Position numbers and translations under genes: made by a program
Source of the DNA: Nocardia huaxiensis
Lineage (GTDB): Bacteria; Actinomycetota; Actinomycetes; Mycobacteriales; Mycobacteriaceae
Assembly (NCBI RefSeq): GCF_013744875.1
Contig: NZ_CP059399.1
Location: 124,001 to 188,000 of the forward strand
DNA length: 64,000 nt
Direction of reading: 5' to 3'
Shown: piece after piece, positions 47,576 through 58,062 of the stretch
How positions within the stretch are numbered: the first letter of the stretch is position 1
Layout: each line of letters opens with the position of its first letter
Notes under the pieces: generated by a model
What the model saw: only the letters and a program-made list of their open reading frames with translations
The model's database searches: none
What the model was told of the DNA's origin: nothing

Positions 47576-48117
47576 CCGACGGCGCTGGGGTGGTAGCCGT
47601 CGCCGGCGCGAATGTCGCGCATCCAGGTGGTGTTCTCGCGCAGGGCCTGATGGGCGCGGACGTAGGGGACGCCTGCGCTCTCGCAGCAGTCGGCGAAGCG
47701 CCGGTCGAGTTCGGCGATGCGCTTGTTGTGGTCGTCGTGGATATTCGGCGGCGGCGACACCACGAGGGTGGTCCAGCCCTTGTCACGGGTGCCGTCGAGG
47801 ATGGCCGCGAGGTTCGCCACGGACTGGTCGGATTCCACTCGGGGACGGTCGTTCTCGACCATGGTGTCGTTGACGCCGGTGGAGATCACCACGCGCGCAT
47901 CCACTCCGGCGGGCAGCCGGAGCGTGCATTCGGCCTCCCAGCGGTCCCGTAGTTCGGTGCTGGTCTCGCGTCGAATCCCGAGGTTGTAGTAGTTGAGCGG
48001 CTGTCCCGCCGCGATCGAGCGCTGTGCCAGCCGACCGGCCCACCCGAGACACTTCTCGTCACCCACCCCCGCGACGAACGATTCCCCCAGAAAACAAACA
48101 CGCAGATCGAGCACCAC
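47491..48117 (-). CDS. SGNH/GDSL-type hydrolase
   Basis: 208 residues. The start is put at GTG 48117 (VVLDLRVCFLGESF), with AGGA 8-11 bases upstream; a longer open frame runs through a palindromic repeat. Block I FLGESFVAGVGD (Ser), block III STGVNDTM (Gly/Asn), block V GDGYHPSAVGYDEFA (Asp and His) make a complete catalytic set. Predicted esterase or lipase acting on acyl esters; no signal peptide, so cytosolic. Confidence 0.85.
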   Translation of the reverse strand: MVLDLRVCFLGESFVAGVGDEKCLGWAGRLAQRSIAAGQPLNYYNLGIRRETSTELRDRWEAECTLRLPAGVDARVVISTGVNDTMVENDRPRVESDQSVANLAAILDGTRDKGWTTLVVSPPPNIHDDHNKRIAELDRRFADCCESAGVPYVRAHQALRENTTWMRDIRAGDGYHPSAVGYDEFADSLVPHWLLWLVDPGSDLPVVR

Positions 48118-48141
48118 GTCCTGATCCTCGCACAATGTTGT

Positions 48142-48200
48142 TCCCAGGGGCTCCGCCCCCGGACCCTCGGAATCGGGGGCTCCGCCCCCGGCCCCCGTTG
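48142..48200. repeat. family B palindromic repeat (intergenic copy 2)
   Basis: TCCCAGGGGCTCCGCCCCCG, GACCCTCGGAATCGGGGGC, TCCGCCCCCGGCCCCCGT: reverse orientation of the 13388 copy, between the divergent SGNH and membrane-protein genes. One half-arm has changed (GACCCTCGG). Confidence 0.85.
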
Positions 48201-48364
48201 CGGGTCTTGAATTTGCGGGGTGTACCGCGGTGAGGGACACGCCGGACGGCGGTGCGGGGGCAGGCTCGTCCCACTGCCGGGTCGCGACGGGTTACGGTAA
48301 CCGCGTACCGAGAACCGACCATGGGACCGTACCCGTTCCCACGATCCGAAAGCGCCCATAGGAC

Positions 48365-51061
48365 ATGCGAGTCGACGGACGGGAGATCCCCGTCTCCGGC
48401 AGTCTGCTGCAGCCGCGGATCAGGCGGACCAGCGACATTCTGCGCGTCGTGCTGTCCGCACTCGCGGTGGCGATCGTGATCGCGGGTTCGCTGATCACCC
48501 GTCCGCAGTGGGAGAACCTGGAGAAGTCGGTGTCCGGCATCGTCGGATTCCTGACGCCGGAGCAGTCGGATCTGGTCTACATCCTCTACGGCATCGGCAT
48601 TCTCGCGCTGCCGTTCGCGATTCTGGTGCGCACGGTGTGGGAGCGGCAGTGGAAGCTGCTGGGTGGCTTCCTCGCGGCCGGGTTGATCGCGGTGCTGCTC
48701 TTCTCCATCACCCCGACCGGTCTGAACGCGCCGCGCTGGCATCTCGCGGAACCGGATCAGGTCAATACCTTCCTGTCCCAGTTCCTCGACGATCCGCGCT
48801 GGATCGCCATGCTCGCGGCCATGCTGACGGTGGCCAGCCCGTGGCTGCCCGCACGCTGGCGGCGCTGGTGGTGGACGCTGCTGCTGGCCTTCGTGCCGAT
48901 TCATCTGGTGGTGAGTCTGGTGGTCCCGGCCCGCGCGCTGCTCGGCCTGGTGGCGGGCTGGTGTGTGGGCGCGGTCATCGTGCTGGTGGTGGGCACGCCC
49001 GCGCTCGAGGTGCCCCTGGACGCCGCGGTGCGCGTGCTCGCCAAGCGCGGGTACCGGGTGAACGCCTTCCGTGTGGTTCGCCCCGGTGGGCGGGGACCGC
49101 TGACCCTGTCGGCGAGCACCACCCCGACCGCGCCCGCCGACCCCGAATCGGGTCTGGCCACCGCCGCTGCGGCCGATACGCCGAACGGGGTCGGCGCCAA
49201 GCGCGGCAAAGCGCAGCGGCTGGCCGCGGCAGCGCGCGAAACTGTCTCCGCGGCAGCCGGATCCGCGTCCCGTGCGGCACCTCCGCGCGCAACGCTGGTC
49301 GCGCCCGCCACGGCGGCCGATCCAGCGCCCGAGGCAGACACGCTGCAGCAGACCCCCACGCGGGCGACGTCCTCCGGTGCGCCCGCTGGTCCGCCGGTGG
49401 GGGTCGAGAACAGCGCCGCCGCAGGCGATCTCACGCCCATCACGCCGCCGGAGAACGAGCTGATCGTCGAGCTGTACGGAGCGAATCAGCGCAGTCGCGG
49501 TGCGCTGCAAGCCTTCCGGCGCTGGCTGACGATTCGCAGCGGTGAATATCCGGCGCTGTTCGCATCGATGCGCCGGGCGGTGGAGCATCGGGCGCTCATG
49601 GGCATCGCCATCAGCGATCTGGGGTTGGGCAGCAACAAGCCGCTCACCGTCGCCGCGCTGAATCGTGGCTGGATGCTGTACGCACACACGGTGCCGCAGG
49701 GCGAACCGCTCACGGCGGCGGCCGGCACGAAGGGACTGGAGCAGGTGTGGCGGGCGCTGCACACCATGCATCAGGCGCAGATCTCGCATGGTGAGCTGCG
49801 GGCCGAGGAGGTCCGGCTGGTGGACGGCGAGGCGCGCTTCGGCGGCTTCATCCAGTCCGAGTTCGGCGCCTACGACACGCGTTTCGAGTCCGACAACGCA
49901 CAGTTGCTACTGTCCACCGCCGCCCTGTACGGCACGGAGACGGCGGTGCGGACGGCCATCGACGTGCTGGGCGAGCAGTCGGTGCTGGCCGCGTCGCGGC
50001 GCTTGACGAAGACGGCCATCCCCGCTGCCGTGCGCAATTCGGTGCCGGACGCCGGTGAGCTGATGAAGTCCACGCGGGCGGAAGTGGCCTCACAGACCGG
50101 GCAGGACAAGATCGAGGCCGCGCAGATCACCCGGTTCTCCCGGAATCAGATCATCCAGCTGGCGCTGCTGATCGGCCTGGTGTACGTGGCCTATCCCTAC
50201 ATCAGCGCGGTCCCGACCTTCTTCTCCGAATTGCGCAGCGCCAATTGGGCTTTCGCAGCGCTCGGGCTGGCGGTGTCGGCGCTGACCTACGTGGGCGCGG
50301 CGATGGCGCTGTGGGCGTGCGCCTCCGAGTCGGTGAACTTCCGCAATCTGCTGCTCATGCAGGTCGCCAATACCTTCGCGGCGACCACCACCCCGGCGGG
50401 TGTGGGTGGTCTGGCGCTGAGTGTGCGGTTCCTGCAGAAGTCCGGGCTGGGCGCGGTGCGGGCCACGGCGGCGGTGGCGCTGCAGCAGACGGTGCAGGTG
50501 ATCACGCATCTGGTGCTGCTGCTGTTCTTCAGTGTGGCGGCGGGTGTTTCGACCGACCTGTCGCATTTCGTACCGAATGCCACCGTGCTGTATCTGGTCG
50601 CGGGTGTGCTCGTGGGCCTGCTGGGCGTCACCACATTCGTGCCCAAGGTGCGCAAGTGGCTGCTCAACGAGGTGCGCCCGCAACTGGCGGATGTGCTGGG
50701 CCAATTGAAGGATCTGGGCCGCAGTCCGGGCCGGCTGGCCATGATCGTCGGCGGCTGTGCCACCACCACGCTGGGTATGGCGCTGGCGCTGTGGGCCAGT
50801 ATCGAAGCCTTCGGCGGCAGCACGACTTTCGTGACCGTCACCATTGTCACCATGATCGGCGGCACGCTGGCCTCGGCCGCGCCGACGCCGGGCGGTGTGG
50901 GTGCGGTGGAGGCCGCGCTGATCGGTGGCCTGGCGGCCTTCGGTGTGGCCGCGAGCATCGCGGTGCCCGCGGTGCTGCTCTATCGGGTGCTCACCTGCTG
51001 GCTGCCGGTGTTCTGCGGCTGGCCGATCATGCGCTGGCTGACCCGCAAGGACATGATCTAG
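48365..51061 (+). CDS. flippase-like (LPG synthase TM family) protein with embedded pseudokinase
   Basis: 898 residues. N-terminal region with about seven helices, then a hydrophilic Ala/Pro-rich linker (near 240-360), then a kinase-like domain: ALHTMHQAQISHGELRAEEV (in place of HRDLKPEN) and RFGGF (in place of DFG). The C-terminal half has about eight helices with TFAATTTPAGVGGLALSVRFL and SAAPTPGGVGAVEAALIGGL, the YbhN/UPF0104 (lysylphosphatidylglycerol synthase TM) signatures. Probably moves or senses a lipid or cell-wall intermediate; the kinase domain probably binds rather than phosphorylates. Confidence 0.83.
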   Translation: MRVDGREIPVSGSLLQPRIRRTSDILRVVLSALAVAIVIAGSLITRPQWENLEKSVSGIVGFLTPEQSDLVYILYGIGILALPFAILVRTVWERQWKLLGGFLAAGLIAVLLFSITPTGLNAPRWHLAEPDQVNTFLSQFLDDPRWIAMLAAMLTVASPWLPARWRRWWWTLLLAFVPIHLVVSLVVPARALLGLVAGWCVGAVIVLVVGTPALEVPLDAAVRVLAKRGYRVNAFRVVRPGGRGPLTLSASTTPTAPADPESGLATAAAADTPNGVGAKRGKAQRLAAAARETVSAAAGSASRAAPPRATLVAPATAADPAPEADTLQQTPTRATSSGAPAGPPVGVENSAAAGDLTPITPPENELIVELYGANQRSRGALQAFRRWLTIRSGEYPALFASMRRAVEHRALMGIAISDLGLGSNKPLTVAALNRGWMLYAHTVPQGEPLTAAAGTKGLEQVWRALHTMHQAQISHGELRAEEVRLVDGEARFGGFIQSEFGAYDTRFESDNAQLLLSTAALYGTETAVRTAIDVLGEQSVLAASRRLTKTAIPAAVRNSVPDAGELMKSTRAEVASQTGQDKIEAAQITRFSRNQIIQLALLIGLVYVAYPYISAVPTFFSELRSANWAFAALGLAVSALTYVGAAMALWACASESVNFRNLLLMQVANTFAATTTPAGVGGLALSVRFLQKSGLGAVRATAAVALQQTVQVITHLVLLLFFSVAAGVSTDLSHFVPNATVLYLVAGVLVGLLGVTTFVPKVRKWLLNEVRPQLADVLGQLKDLGRSPGRLAMIVGGCATTTLGMALALWASIEAFGGSTTFVTVTIVTMIGGTLASAAPTPGGVGAVEAALIGGLAAFGVAASIAVPAVLLYRVLTCWLPVFCGWPIMRWLTRKDMI

Positions 51062-51660
51062 ACGGTCAGCCGTTCGAAGACCTGCTCGGCGGCCAGGCTT
51101 CCGCCCGTGGCCAATTCGAGGTTGGCCAGCGACGCCTCGTGCACCGGGGGCGCGAAGGTGGCCACGCAGTCGGAGATCACGTGCACGTGGAAGCCGAGAT
51201 CGGTGCCGTGTCGCGCGGTCTGCTCGACGGTGAGATTGGTGGCGACCCCGGTGATCAGCAGGGTGTCGATGCCGTGCCCGGTCAGCCACTCCGGCAGTGC
51301 GCTACCCGCCAGCCCGGACAGCTTCTGATTGTCGAAGACGACACCGGCGCGCGCCTGCTCGGCCAGCTCCGGAATGATCTGCGCGCCGGGCGATTCGGGC
51401 CGGAACGCGGCCTGCGCCTCGCCGACCGAGTGCATGAATCCGGTATTGCGGACCAGTTCGCCCTCCCCCTCCGGGATGGTGAACCGGGTGAACACCAGCG
51501 GCACCCCGGCCGCCAGCGCCTGTTCGTGAAATGTGAAAGCCCGCCCCACCACGCCGCTCGCGGCGACGGGTGCGGCGAGCAGCCCCCCGAAGAATCCTTC
51601 GGGCTTGATGACATTGACCTGCCAATGCAGGGCGAGCACCGCGGTGCGCTCCAGGCTCAT
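51058..51660 (-). CDS. isochorismatase-fold protein lacking catalytic residues
   Basis: 200 residues from ATG 51660 (MSLERTAVLALHWQVNVIK). The isochorismatase fold is clear (GVPLVFTRFTIP, DNQKLSGLAGSALPEWL, DTLLITGVATNLTVEQTARH). The catalytic Asp position (DMQN in active members) is His in HWQVN, and the catalytic Cys of the GVATNxCV motif is Thr. The Lys is kept. So hydrolase activity is doubtful. Its stop shares CTAG with the stop of the convergent gene. Confidence 0.82.
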   Translation of the reverse strand: MSLERTAVLALHWQVNVIKPEGFFGGLLAAPVAASGVVGRAFTFHEQALAAGVPLVFTRFTIPEGEGELVRNTGFMHSVGEAQAAFRPESPGAQIIPELAEQARAGVVFDNQKLSGLAGSALPEWLTGHGIDTLLITGVATNLTVEQTARHGTDLGFHVHVISDCVATFAPPVHEASLANLELATGGSLAAEQVFERLTV

Positions 51661-51788
51661 TGGCCCATCCTGCGCCCGAATCCACTGTGTACGGTCACTT
51701 TTCGTGAATCCGCCCGGCCGGTCGGCGCGTCTGCGCCATGACACGGCACACCGGGGACTCGCCTGCGAATCCCCGGCTACCGCCCGGC

Positions 51789-53354
51789 TCAGGAGGCCGC
51801 GAATTCCTTGCGCAGGTCGACCTTCAGCACCTTGCCGCTGGCATTGCGCGGCAGTTCGGTGACGATGATCAGGTCCTTGGGGTGCTTGTAGCGGGCCAGG
51901 CTGTCGTTGAGGTACGGCTCGAGTTCGGCGAGAGTCAGTTCCTCACCGGGCAGCAGCGCCACCACGGCGACCGGGACCTCACCCCACTTCTCGTGGGCGC
52001 GGCCGATCACCGCGGCCTCGTGAATCTTGGGGTGGGAGAACAGGACGTTCTCCACCTCGGCGCAGTAGATGTTCTCACCGCCGGAGATGATCATGTCCTT
52101 CTTGCGGTCCACCACCCAGACGAAGCCGTCCGCGTCCTGCTTGACCAGGTCGCCGGAGTGGAACCAGCCGCCCGCGAAGGCTTCCGCGGTGGCCTCGGGC
52201 TTGTTCCAGTAGCCGGACATGAGCGTCGGCCCGCGGTAGACGATCTCGCCGATCTCGCCGGGCGCGACGTCGTTCATCTCGTCGTCGACGACCCGCGCCT
52301 GGATGGTCGGGACGGGCTTGCCCACCGACCCGAGCTTGGACAGCGCGTCCTTGCCTTCGAGCACGCAGGTGATGGGCGACATCTCGGTCTGCCCGAAGAC
52401 GGCCACATTGAACGCCTCCGGGAAACATTCGGCCATCGCGCGCAGCACGCTGTCCGAGGCCGGCGCCGCGCCCCAGCACAGCGACCGCAGCGCCAGCTTG
52501 CGGGACTTGATGGACGGGTCCTCGCAGATCATCTGCCACTGCGCGGGGACGCAGAACGCGGTGGTGGCCTGCTCGGCCTCGACGGCGTCGAGCCATTCGG
52601 TGGCGTTGAACGCGCCCAGCGGATGCAGGATGGTGGTGCCGCCGAGCAGGAAATACGGTGTGAGGCTGCCCAATCCGGCGATGTGGAACAGCGGCGAGGT
52701 GCAGAAGCCGATGGAGTCGGGGGTGATCTCCATGGCGCGGATGCAGGTGAGGCCCTGGGCGTTCATGTTCGCGTGCGAGAGCACCGCGCCCTTGGGGCTG
52801 CCGGTGGTGCCCGAGGTGTACATGATCAGGCAGGGCGTGTCCTCCGGAATGTCCAGCGGCGCATGCGGTTCGCCCGCTTCGGCGAGGAGGTCGTCGTAGC
52901 CGATGACGCCCTCGCCGGTCTGCCCGTTGATCACGACCACGGTCTCGACCGTCGGGACCTGCGCGGCCACGCCGACGGCCAGCGGCTGTAGCAGCGAGTC
53001 GGTGACGATGGCCTTCGCGCCGGAGTCTCCCAGGATGTAGCCGACCTCGGGCGGGGTGAGCCGGAAGTTCACCGGGACCGCGATGGCGCCCAGGGCATTG
53101 GTGCCCATGACGGCCTCGATGTACTCGGTGTAGTTCAGCGCGAGGATGGCGACGCGGTCACCGAACCCGACCCCTCGACGGGCGAGCGCGTCGGCGAATT
53201 TCTCCGACCGCTCGTGCAGCTGCTTCCACGTGGTGTCCACGCCCTTGAACCGGAAGGCCACCTGGGCGGGGCGCATGGCCGCGTGGGTCGCGATCTGGTT
53301 GACCCAGTGATTGCGTCGCGACCGGATCGGTTCGTCGAGCGGCTGGAAGCTCAT
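51789..53354 (-). CDS. long-chain fatty acyl-CoA synthetase (FadD type)
   Basis: 521 residues from ATG 53354 (MSFQPLDEPIRSRRN). Adenylation motifs: CLIMYTSGTTGSPKGAVLSH (ATP loop), VFGQTEMSPIT, WFHSGDLVKQDADGFVWVVD, KKDMIISGGENIYCAEVE and the catalytic Lys in PRNASGKVLKVDLR. Activates a carboxylic acid as acyl-AMP then acyl-CoA. Most like FadD5-type mycobacterial enzymes. Divergent from the nitronate monooxygenase. Confidence 0.9.
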   Translation of the reverse strand: MSFQPLDEPIRSRRNHWVNQIATHAAMRPAQVAFRFKGVDTTWKQLHERSEKFADALARRGVGFGDRVAILALNYTEYIEAVMGTNALGAIAVPVNFRLTPPEVGYILGDSGAKAIVTDSLLQPLAVGVAAQVPTVETVVVINGQTGEGVIGYDDLLAEAGEPHAPLDIPEDTPCLIMYTSGTTGSPKGAVLSHANMNAQGLTCIRAMEITPDSIGFCTSPLFHIAGLGSLTPYFLLGGTTILHPLGAFNATEWLDAVEAEQATTAFCVPAQWQMICEDPSIKSRKLALRSLCWGAAPASDSVLRAMAECFPEAFNVAVFGQTEMSPITCVLEGKDALSKLGSVGKPVPTIQARVVDDEMNDVAPGEIGEIVYRGPTLMSGYWNKPEATAEAFAGGWFHSGDLVKQDADGFVWVVDRKKDMIISGGENIYCAEVENVLFSHPKIHEAAVIGRAHEKWGEVPVAVVALLPGEELTLAELEPYLNDSLARYKHPKDLIIVTELPRNASGKVLKVDLRKEFAAS

Positions 53355-53509
53355 GCGGTGTCCTCTCTCGCTGTCGAGCGTGAGAATAGCAACTAACTTT
53401 TTGGCGTGACAAGGGTTACAGAGAAGGTTCTGTCGAAATTTTCTCACTCGTTCATTCAGCAGCTCAGAGCCATCATATTGACCTTGACCAAGGCGCAGCC
53501 GCCGTCCGG

Positions 53510-53518
53510 TTATCCACA
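53510..53518. promoter_or_regulatory. DnaA box
   Basis: TTATCCACA, the classic DnaA box, in the 281-base interval between the divergent fadD-like and nitronate monooxygenase genes. The interval is AT-richer than the genes. It may be chance. Confidence 0.4.
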
Positions 53519-53566
53519 GATCACCGACCTCGGGGCCTTAGAGTGTGCAAACTGCGGCTTACATGA

Positions 53567-54610
<1,044 letters not shown>

Positions 54611-54638
54611 GCCGTCGAATTCCGGTAGTCCGGATGGG

Positions 54639-54671
54639 AAGCGCCCCAATGCCCTTGGCATCGGGGCGCTT
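54639..54671 (+). terminator. terminator of the nitronate monooxygenase gene
   Basis: AAGCGCCCC pairs with GGGGCGCTT, and ATGCC with GGCAT inside, around a CTT loop, ending in TTTC. One A/C mismatch. Confidence 0.85.
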
Positions 54672-54776
54672 TCGTCGTATTGGTCCGGAAACGTAAGGCC
54701 ACTTGCCATTTCCACCCGGAAGCACCGCCGAATCCGTCATGCTTTCACTACCGACGACGTGGCGGAGGTGGCCGAA

Positions 54777-54947
54777 ATGGCAATCACTCGAATCTATCTC
54801 GACGACGCGGCGCTGCGGCGGACCATGGCGATCTCCGGAGTTCACGATGAACAGGACGCGGTGAATCTCGCATTACGATTCTTCACCGCGCACGCGACTC
54901 GCTCCGACTACGAGGTGCCGCTGACTTCGCTGCCCTCGCAGCGCTAG
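54777..54947 (+). CDS. orphan VapB-like (ribbon-helix-helix) antitoxin
   Basis: 56 residues from ATG 54777, chosen because GGAGG lies 8 bases upstream; GTG 54759 is also in frame. Sequence AITRIYLDDAALRRTMAISG then DEQDAVNLALRFF is typical of VapB/type II antitoxin N-termini with a VTI-like strand and a 'V-EAV-xALR' helix. No PIN toxin follows; the next gene is the PKS-like protein. Either an orphan or a solitary regulator. Confidence 0.65.
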   Translation: MAITRIYLDDAALRRTMAISGVHDEQDAVNLALRFFTAHATRSDYEVPLTSLPSQR

Positions 54948-55050
54948 CGAACCGGCTGCACGAAAGCTCTTCTGGCCACGGCGAATTCTTGGCAGAATCG
55001 CCGGAGGTACCTCGACGACCCGGCAACGCTGGACACGGGAGGGCATTCCT

Positions 55051-58035
55051 GTGCGGCACGCTTCGACAGCAGCAAACGATCCCACCCCCGTCCCCCGGGT
55101 GTCGATCGTCGGTGCCGCCTGCCGCGAAACCGCCTCGACCAGCTTCGACAGCACCTGGTTCGGCCTGACCGACCGCCGGCTCGCAGCCCTGGATTCGCGC
55201 CAGCGCACCACCCTGGAGCTGGCGGTCGAGGCCCTCGACGATTCCGGCCTCGGCCATCTGGCCCGCGGCACGAACGCGGCCGTGGTGTTCGGCGCGGCGG
55301 GCAGTGGATCGGCGAATACCGCCCGGTACGTCTCGCATGCTCTCGACCTGCACGGCCCCAGCCTGGCGGTGGACAGCGGCCACACCTCACCGCTGACGGC
55401 CGTGGACACGGCGGTCCGGCTGCTGGCCGACGAATCGATCCCCTTCGTCCTCACCGGCGGCGCGGATCTCGCACTGCTACCCGACATTTCAGGCATCGAG
55501 TGGTCCGGAGCCGATCACACCTGCACGGTCATGGTCCTCCAGCGCACCGCCGACCTGCCCCGCACCGGCACCCGCGCCCACGCCGAGATCACCGGCTACA
55601 GCACCGGACTCGGCGGAGCCGATCCCGCCGCCACCCGAATACCGCTGCGCGCAACGGATACCCGCGACATCGAGATCGGCAGCGACGAAACACCGAGCGA
55701 CACCAACATGACGTCCCCCGCCCCAGCGCAGCACAACCGTGTCGCCTGCAGTATCACCATGCCTCGCCAGGCCGATTCCCTGCTCGGCCGGGATCGTCAC
55801 GGCACCGAGCGGTCCGCCCTCGGCGCCACGGCATTCCGCGACCGCACCCGATACGACACCGGCGACGATCCACCGATCCTCATCCCGCTGAGCGGCCAGG
55901 ACGCACGCTCCGTACAGGAACTCGCGACCCGATGGGCAGCGCGGCTCGGCGACTACCGCACGGTACGAGAGTTCGCGACAGCCGTCGCCCGGCTGGTCCC
56001 CGGACCGGCGCGCGCCGCCCTGCTGGTGCGCGATCGAGCCGATGCCGCAACGCAATTGCGCACACTGACCATGCGGGAAGTGAAACTGCCAATGCAGGCG
56101 GCACCACCACCCCTGCGGGAAGCAACACCACCCACCCGGCAAGCGGCACCTCCCGCGCCGGAAGCGACACAACCGGCGCAGGAAACGACTATGCCCGCGC
56201 GAGGAACGACACCGCCCGCGCGGGAAGCGATTGTGCCTGCCCAGGCCGGGGCGCTGACCCCATGGGAACCGACACTGCCGACAGGGGCGGCGATACGGCC
56301 CGGCGGGGGAGTCGCGACGGCGGACGGCCCGGGCGGGGTGCTGTTCCTGTTCTCCGGTGGGGGTGGGCATTCGCGCATGGGGCGGTCGCTCGCCGCGCGG
56401 TATCCGGTCTTCGCGGAGGCGGTGACCGCCGCGGCCGATGCGATCGCGGAGGCGGGCGGGCCGCGGGTGTGGACGCCCCGGCACGGCTTCGGAACTCTCG
56501 ACGGCGGAGCGTATTTCGGTCAGCCCGCGCACTTCGCCTTCCAGGTCGCGCTGGCGGAACTGCTGGCGTCGTGGGGTGTACACCCGGATGCGGTGAGCGG
56601 GCACGGCGCCGGTGAGGTCGCGGCCGCCGTGGTGAGCGGTGCGCTGACGCTGGCCGACGGCGCACGCGTGATCGTGGCACGTGGCCGCCTGCTGGCCAAG
56701 ATCGGGGAGCCCTGTGCGGCAGCGGTTCTGGAAGCGACCCCCGCCGAGGCCGTGCGCCTGGTCGAACCCATGCGCGCGGAGGTGGGAATCGCGGCGATCG
56801 ACGGCCCCCGCTCGATCACGGTGGCGGGCGACCCCCGCTACATCGACGCCCTGGTGCGACGAGCCCACCGCCGAGCCATCTTCGCCCAGCGCGCCGACAG
56901 CGATACCGCCACGGGAAGTGCGGCCACAGCACCGCACATTCCCCGGGCACGTGACCTCGCATCCGAACTGACCGCTGAGCTACAGGACATTTCGCCGAGA
57001 GTTCCCGACTGCACCGTGTACTCCACCACCGTACGGGGGTACGCGGTCGCACCCCATGCGGCCGGGGCTGATGCCGGCGTGCCGGGAGGGAACAGGCTGT
57101 CGCCGGACGCCCGCAACGGCACGCCCGGCGGCGCGTCCTCGTCCGTAACCGACACTGTGCCAGGCGCTTCCGGCTACAGCGGGCAGCAGCGCGTCCCTGC
57201 CCCCGCGTTCACGACTACCGACCTCTCCGGGGCCACGTCCCGCGGCCTGCCGGGGACCACGTCCTTCGAGCCTGCGGCCGCAGTTGTCGCCGGGTCCACC
57301 GCCGCACAGGGGGCCGCGGCGACCGTGGACGCGGCCTTCGCTGCCGCGTACTGGGGTCGGAATGCGGCCGGGCCGGTGGAGTTGGGGGCCGCGCTGGAAC
57401 TGGCTGCGGGGGACGGGGTCTCGACGGTGCTCGAGATCTCGCCGCAGCCCGTGCTCACGCGAATCACACGGCAGCACAGCAGGTTTCACGAGTCGACGTA
57501 TCCGGTGAGCTCGCGCGGCGATGAGGCCGCGACCTTCCTGCGCGCCGTGGCGCGATTGTTCCTGGAGGGCCGGTGGATCGACTGGGCGGCGCTGGGGCCG
57601 TTCACCGCCGCACCGCCGCAACGGCATTGGCGGCGAGAACTTCCGGCGCCGCGGTTTCCGAAGGTGCCCATTCGCGCCGACGGGACCTATGTGGTGGCCG
57701 GGGGGCTGGGAGCGCGTGGGGCGGTCGCCGTGCGCTGGCTCATCGATGCCGGGGCACAGGATGTGGTGGTGCTGACCCGCGCGCCGCGACCGCTGCCGCC
57801 GCCGCTGGACGGGATGGAAGATCGGATCGTGCTGGTGCGGTGCGATGCCTCGGACCGCACCGATCTGGCCGGGGTGCTGCAGGACATTCGCGAGTGCGGG
57901 TCCGAGATCAGCGGAGTCGTGTATGCCGGGCGGGGGCCGGAGTCGGTGACGGCCGCCAATCTGGTGGAGTTGACGGTGGGGGATCCGATCGAGTTCGTGG
58001 TGTTCCATACCGAATCCGGCGTGTCGCAACCATAG
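55051..58035 (+). CDS. polyketide-synthase-like protein with lost active sites
   Basis: 994 residues, GTG start after GGGAGGG. A shortened ketosynthase-like N-terminus (VSIVGAACRETAST; LAVDSGHTSPLTAVDTAVRL) has His at 111 where KS has the catalytic Cys. A Pro/Ala/Glu-rich repeat linker spans about 340-420. An acyltransferase-like domain (VLFLFSGGGGHSRMGRSLAA; VSGHGAGEVAAAVVSGALTL) has Gly519 where AT has the catalytic Ser. A ketoreductase-like start (GTYVVAGGLGARGAVAVRWL) is truncated. No acyl carrier domain. The ORF is intact and long, so this is not a simple decaying pseudogene. Confidence 0.8.
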   Translation: MRHASTAANDPTPVPRVSIVGAACRETASTSFDSTWFGLTDRRLAALDSRQRTTLELAVEALDDSGLGHLARGTNAAVVFGAAGSGSANTARYVSHALDLHGPSLAVDSGHTSPLTAVDTAVRLLADESIPFVLTGGADLALLPDISGIEWSGADHTCTVMVLQRTADLPRTGTRAHAEITGYSTGLGGADPAATRIPLRATDTRDIEIGSDETPSDTNMTSPAPAQHNRVACSITMPRQADSLLGRDRHGTERSALGATAFRDRTRYDTGDDPPILIPLSGQDARSVQELATRWAARLGDYRTVREFATAVARLVPGPARAALLVRDRADAATQLRTLTMREVKLPMQAAPPPLREATPPTRQAAPPAPEATQPAQETTMPARGTTPPAREAIVPAQAGALTPWEPTLPTGAAIRPGGGVATADGPGGVLFLFSGGGGHSRMGRSLAARYPVFAEAVTAAADAIAEAGGPRVWTPRHGFGTLDGGAYFGQPAHFAFQVALAELLASWGVHPDAVSGHGAGEVAAAVVSGALTLADGARVIVARGRLLAKIGEPCAAAVLEATPAEAVRLVEPMRAEVGIAAIDGPRSITVAGDPRYIDALVRRAHRRAIFAQRADSDTATGSAATAPHIPRARDLASELTAELQDISPRVPDCTVYSTTVRGYAVAPHAAGADAGVPGGNRLSPDARNGTPGGASSSVTDTVPGASGYSGQQRVPAPAFTTTDLSGATSRGLPGTTSFEPAAAVVAGSTAAQGAAATVDAAFAAAYWGRNAAGPVELGAALELAAGDGVSTVLEISPQPVLTRITRQHSRFHESTYPVSSRGDEAATFLRAVARLFLEGRWIDWAALGPFTAAPPQRHWRRELPAPRFPKVPIRADGTYVVAGGLGARGAVAVRWLIDAGAQDVVVLTRAPRPLPPPLDGMEDRIVLVRCDASDRTDLAGVLQDIRECGSEISGVVYAGRGPESVTAANLVELTVGDPIEFVVFHTESGVSQP

Positions 58036-58062
58036 GGTCGCGTTGATCATGATGATTGCGGG

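Noticed and set aside
48118..48240. Longer N-terminus for the SGNH hydrolase
   Set aside because: It would translate a palindromic repeat; the GTG at 48117 has a proper ribosome site.
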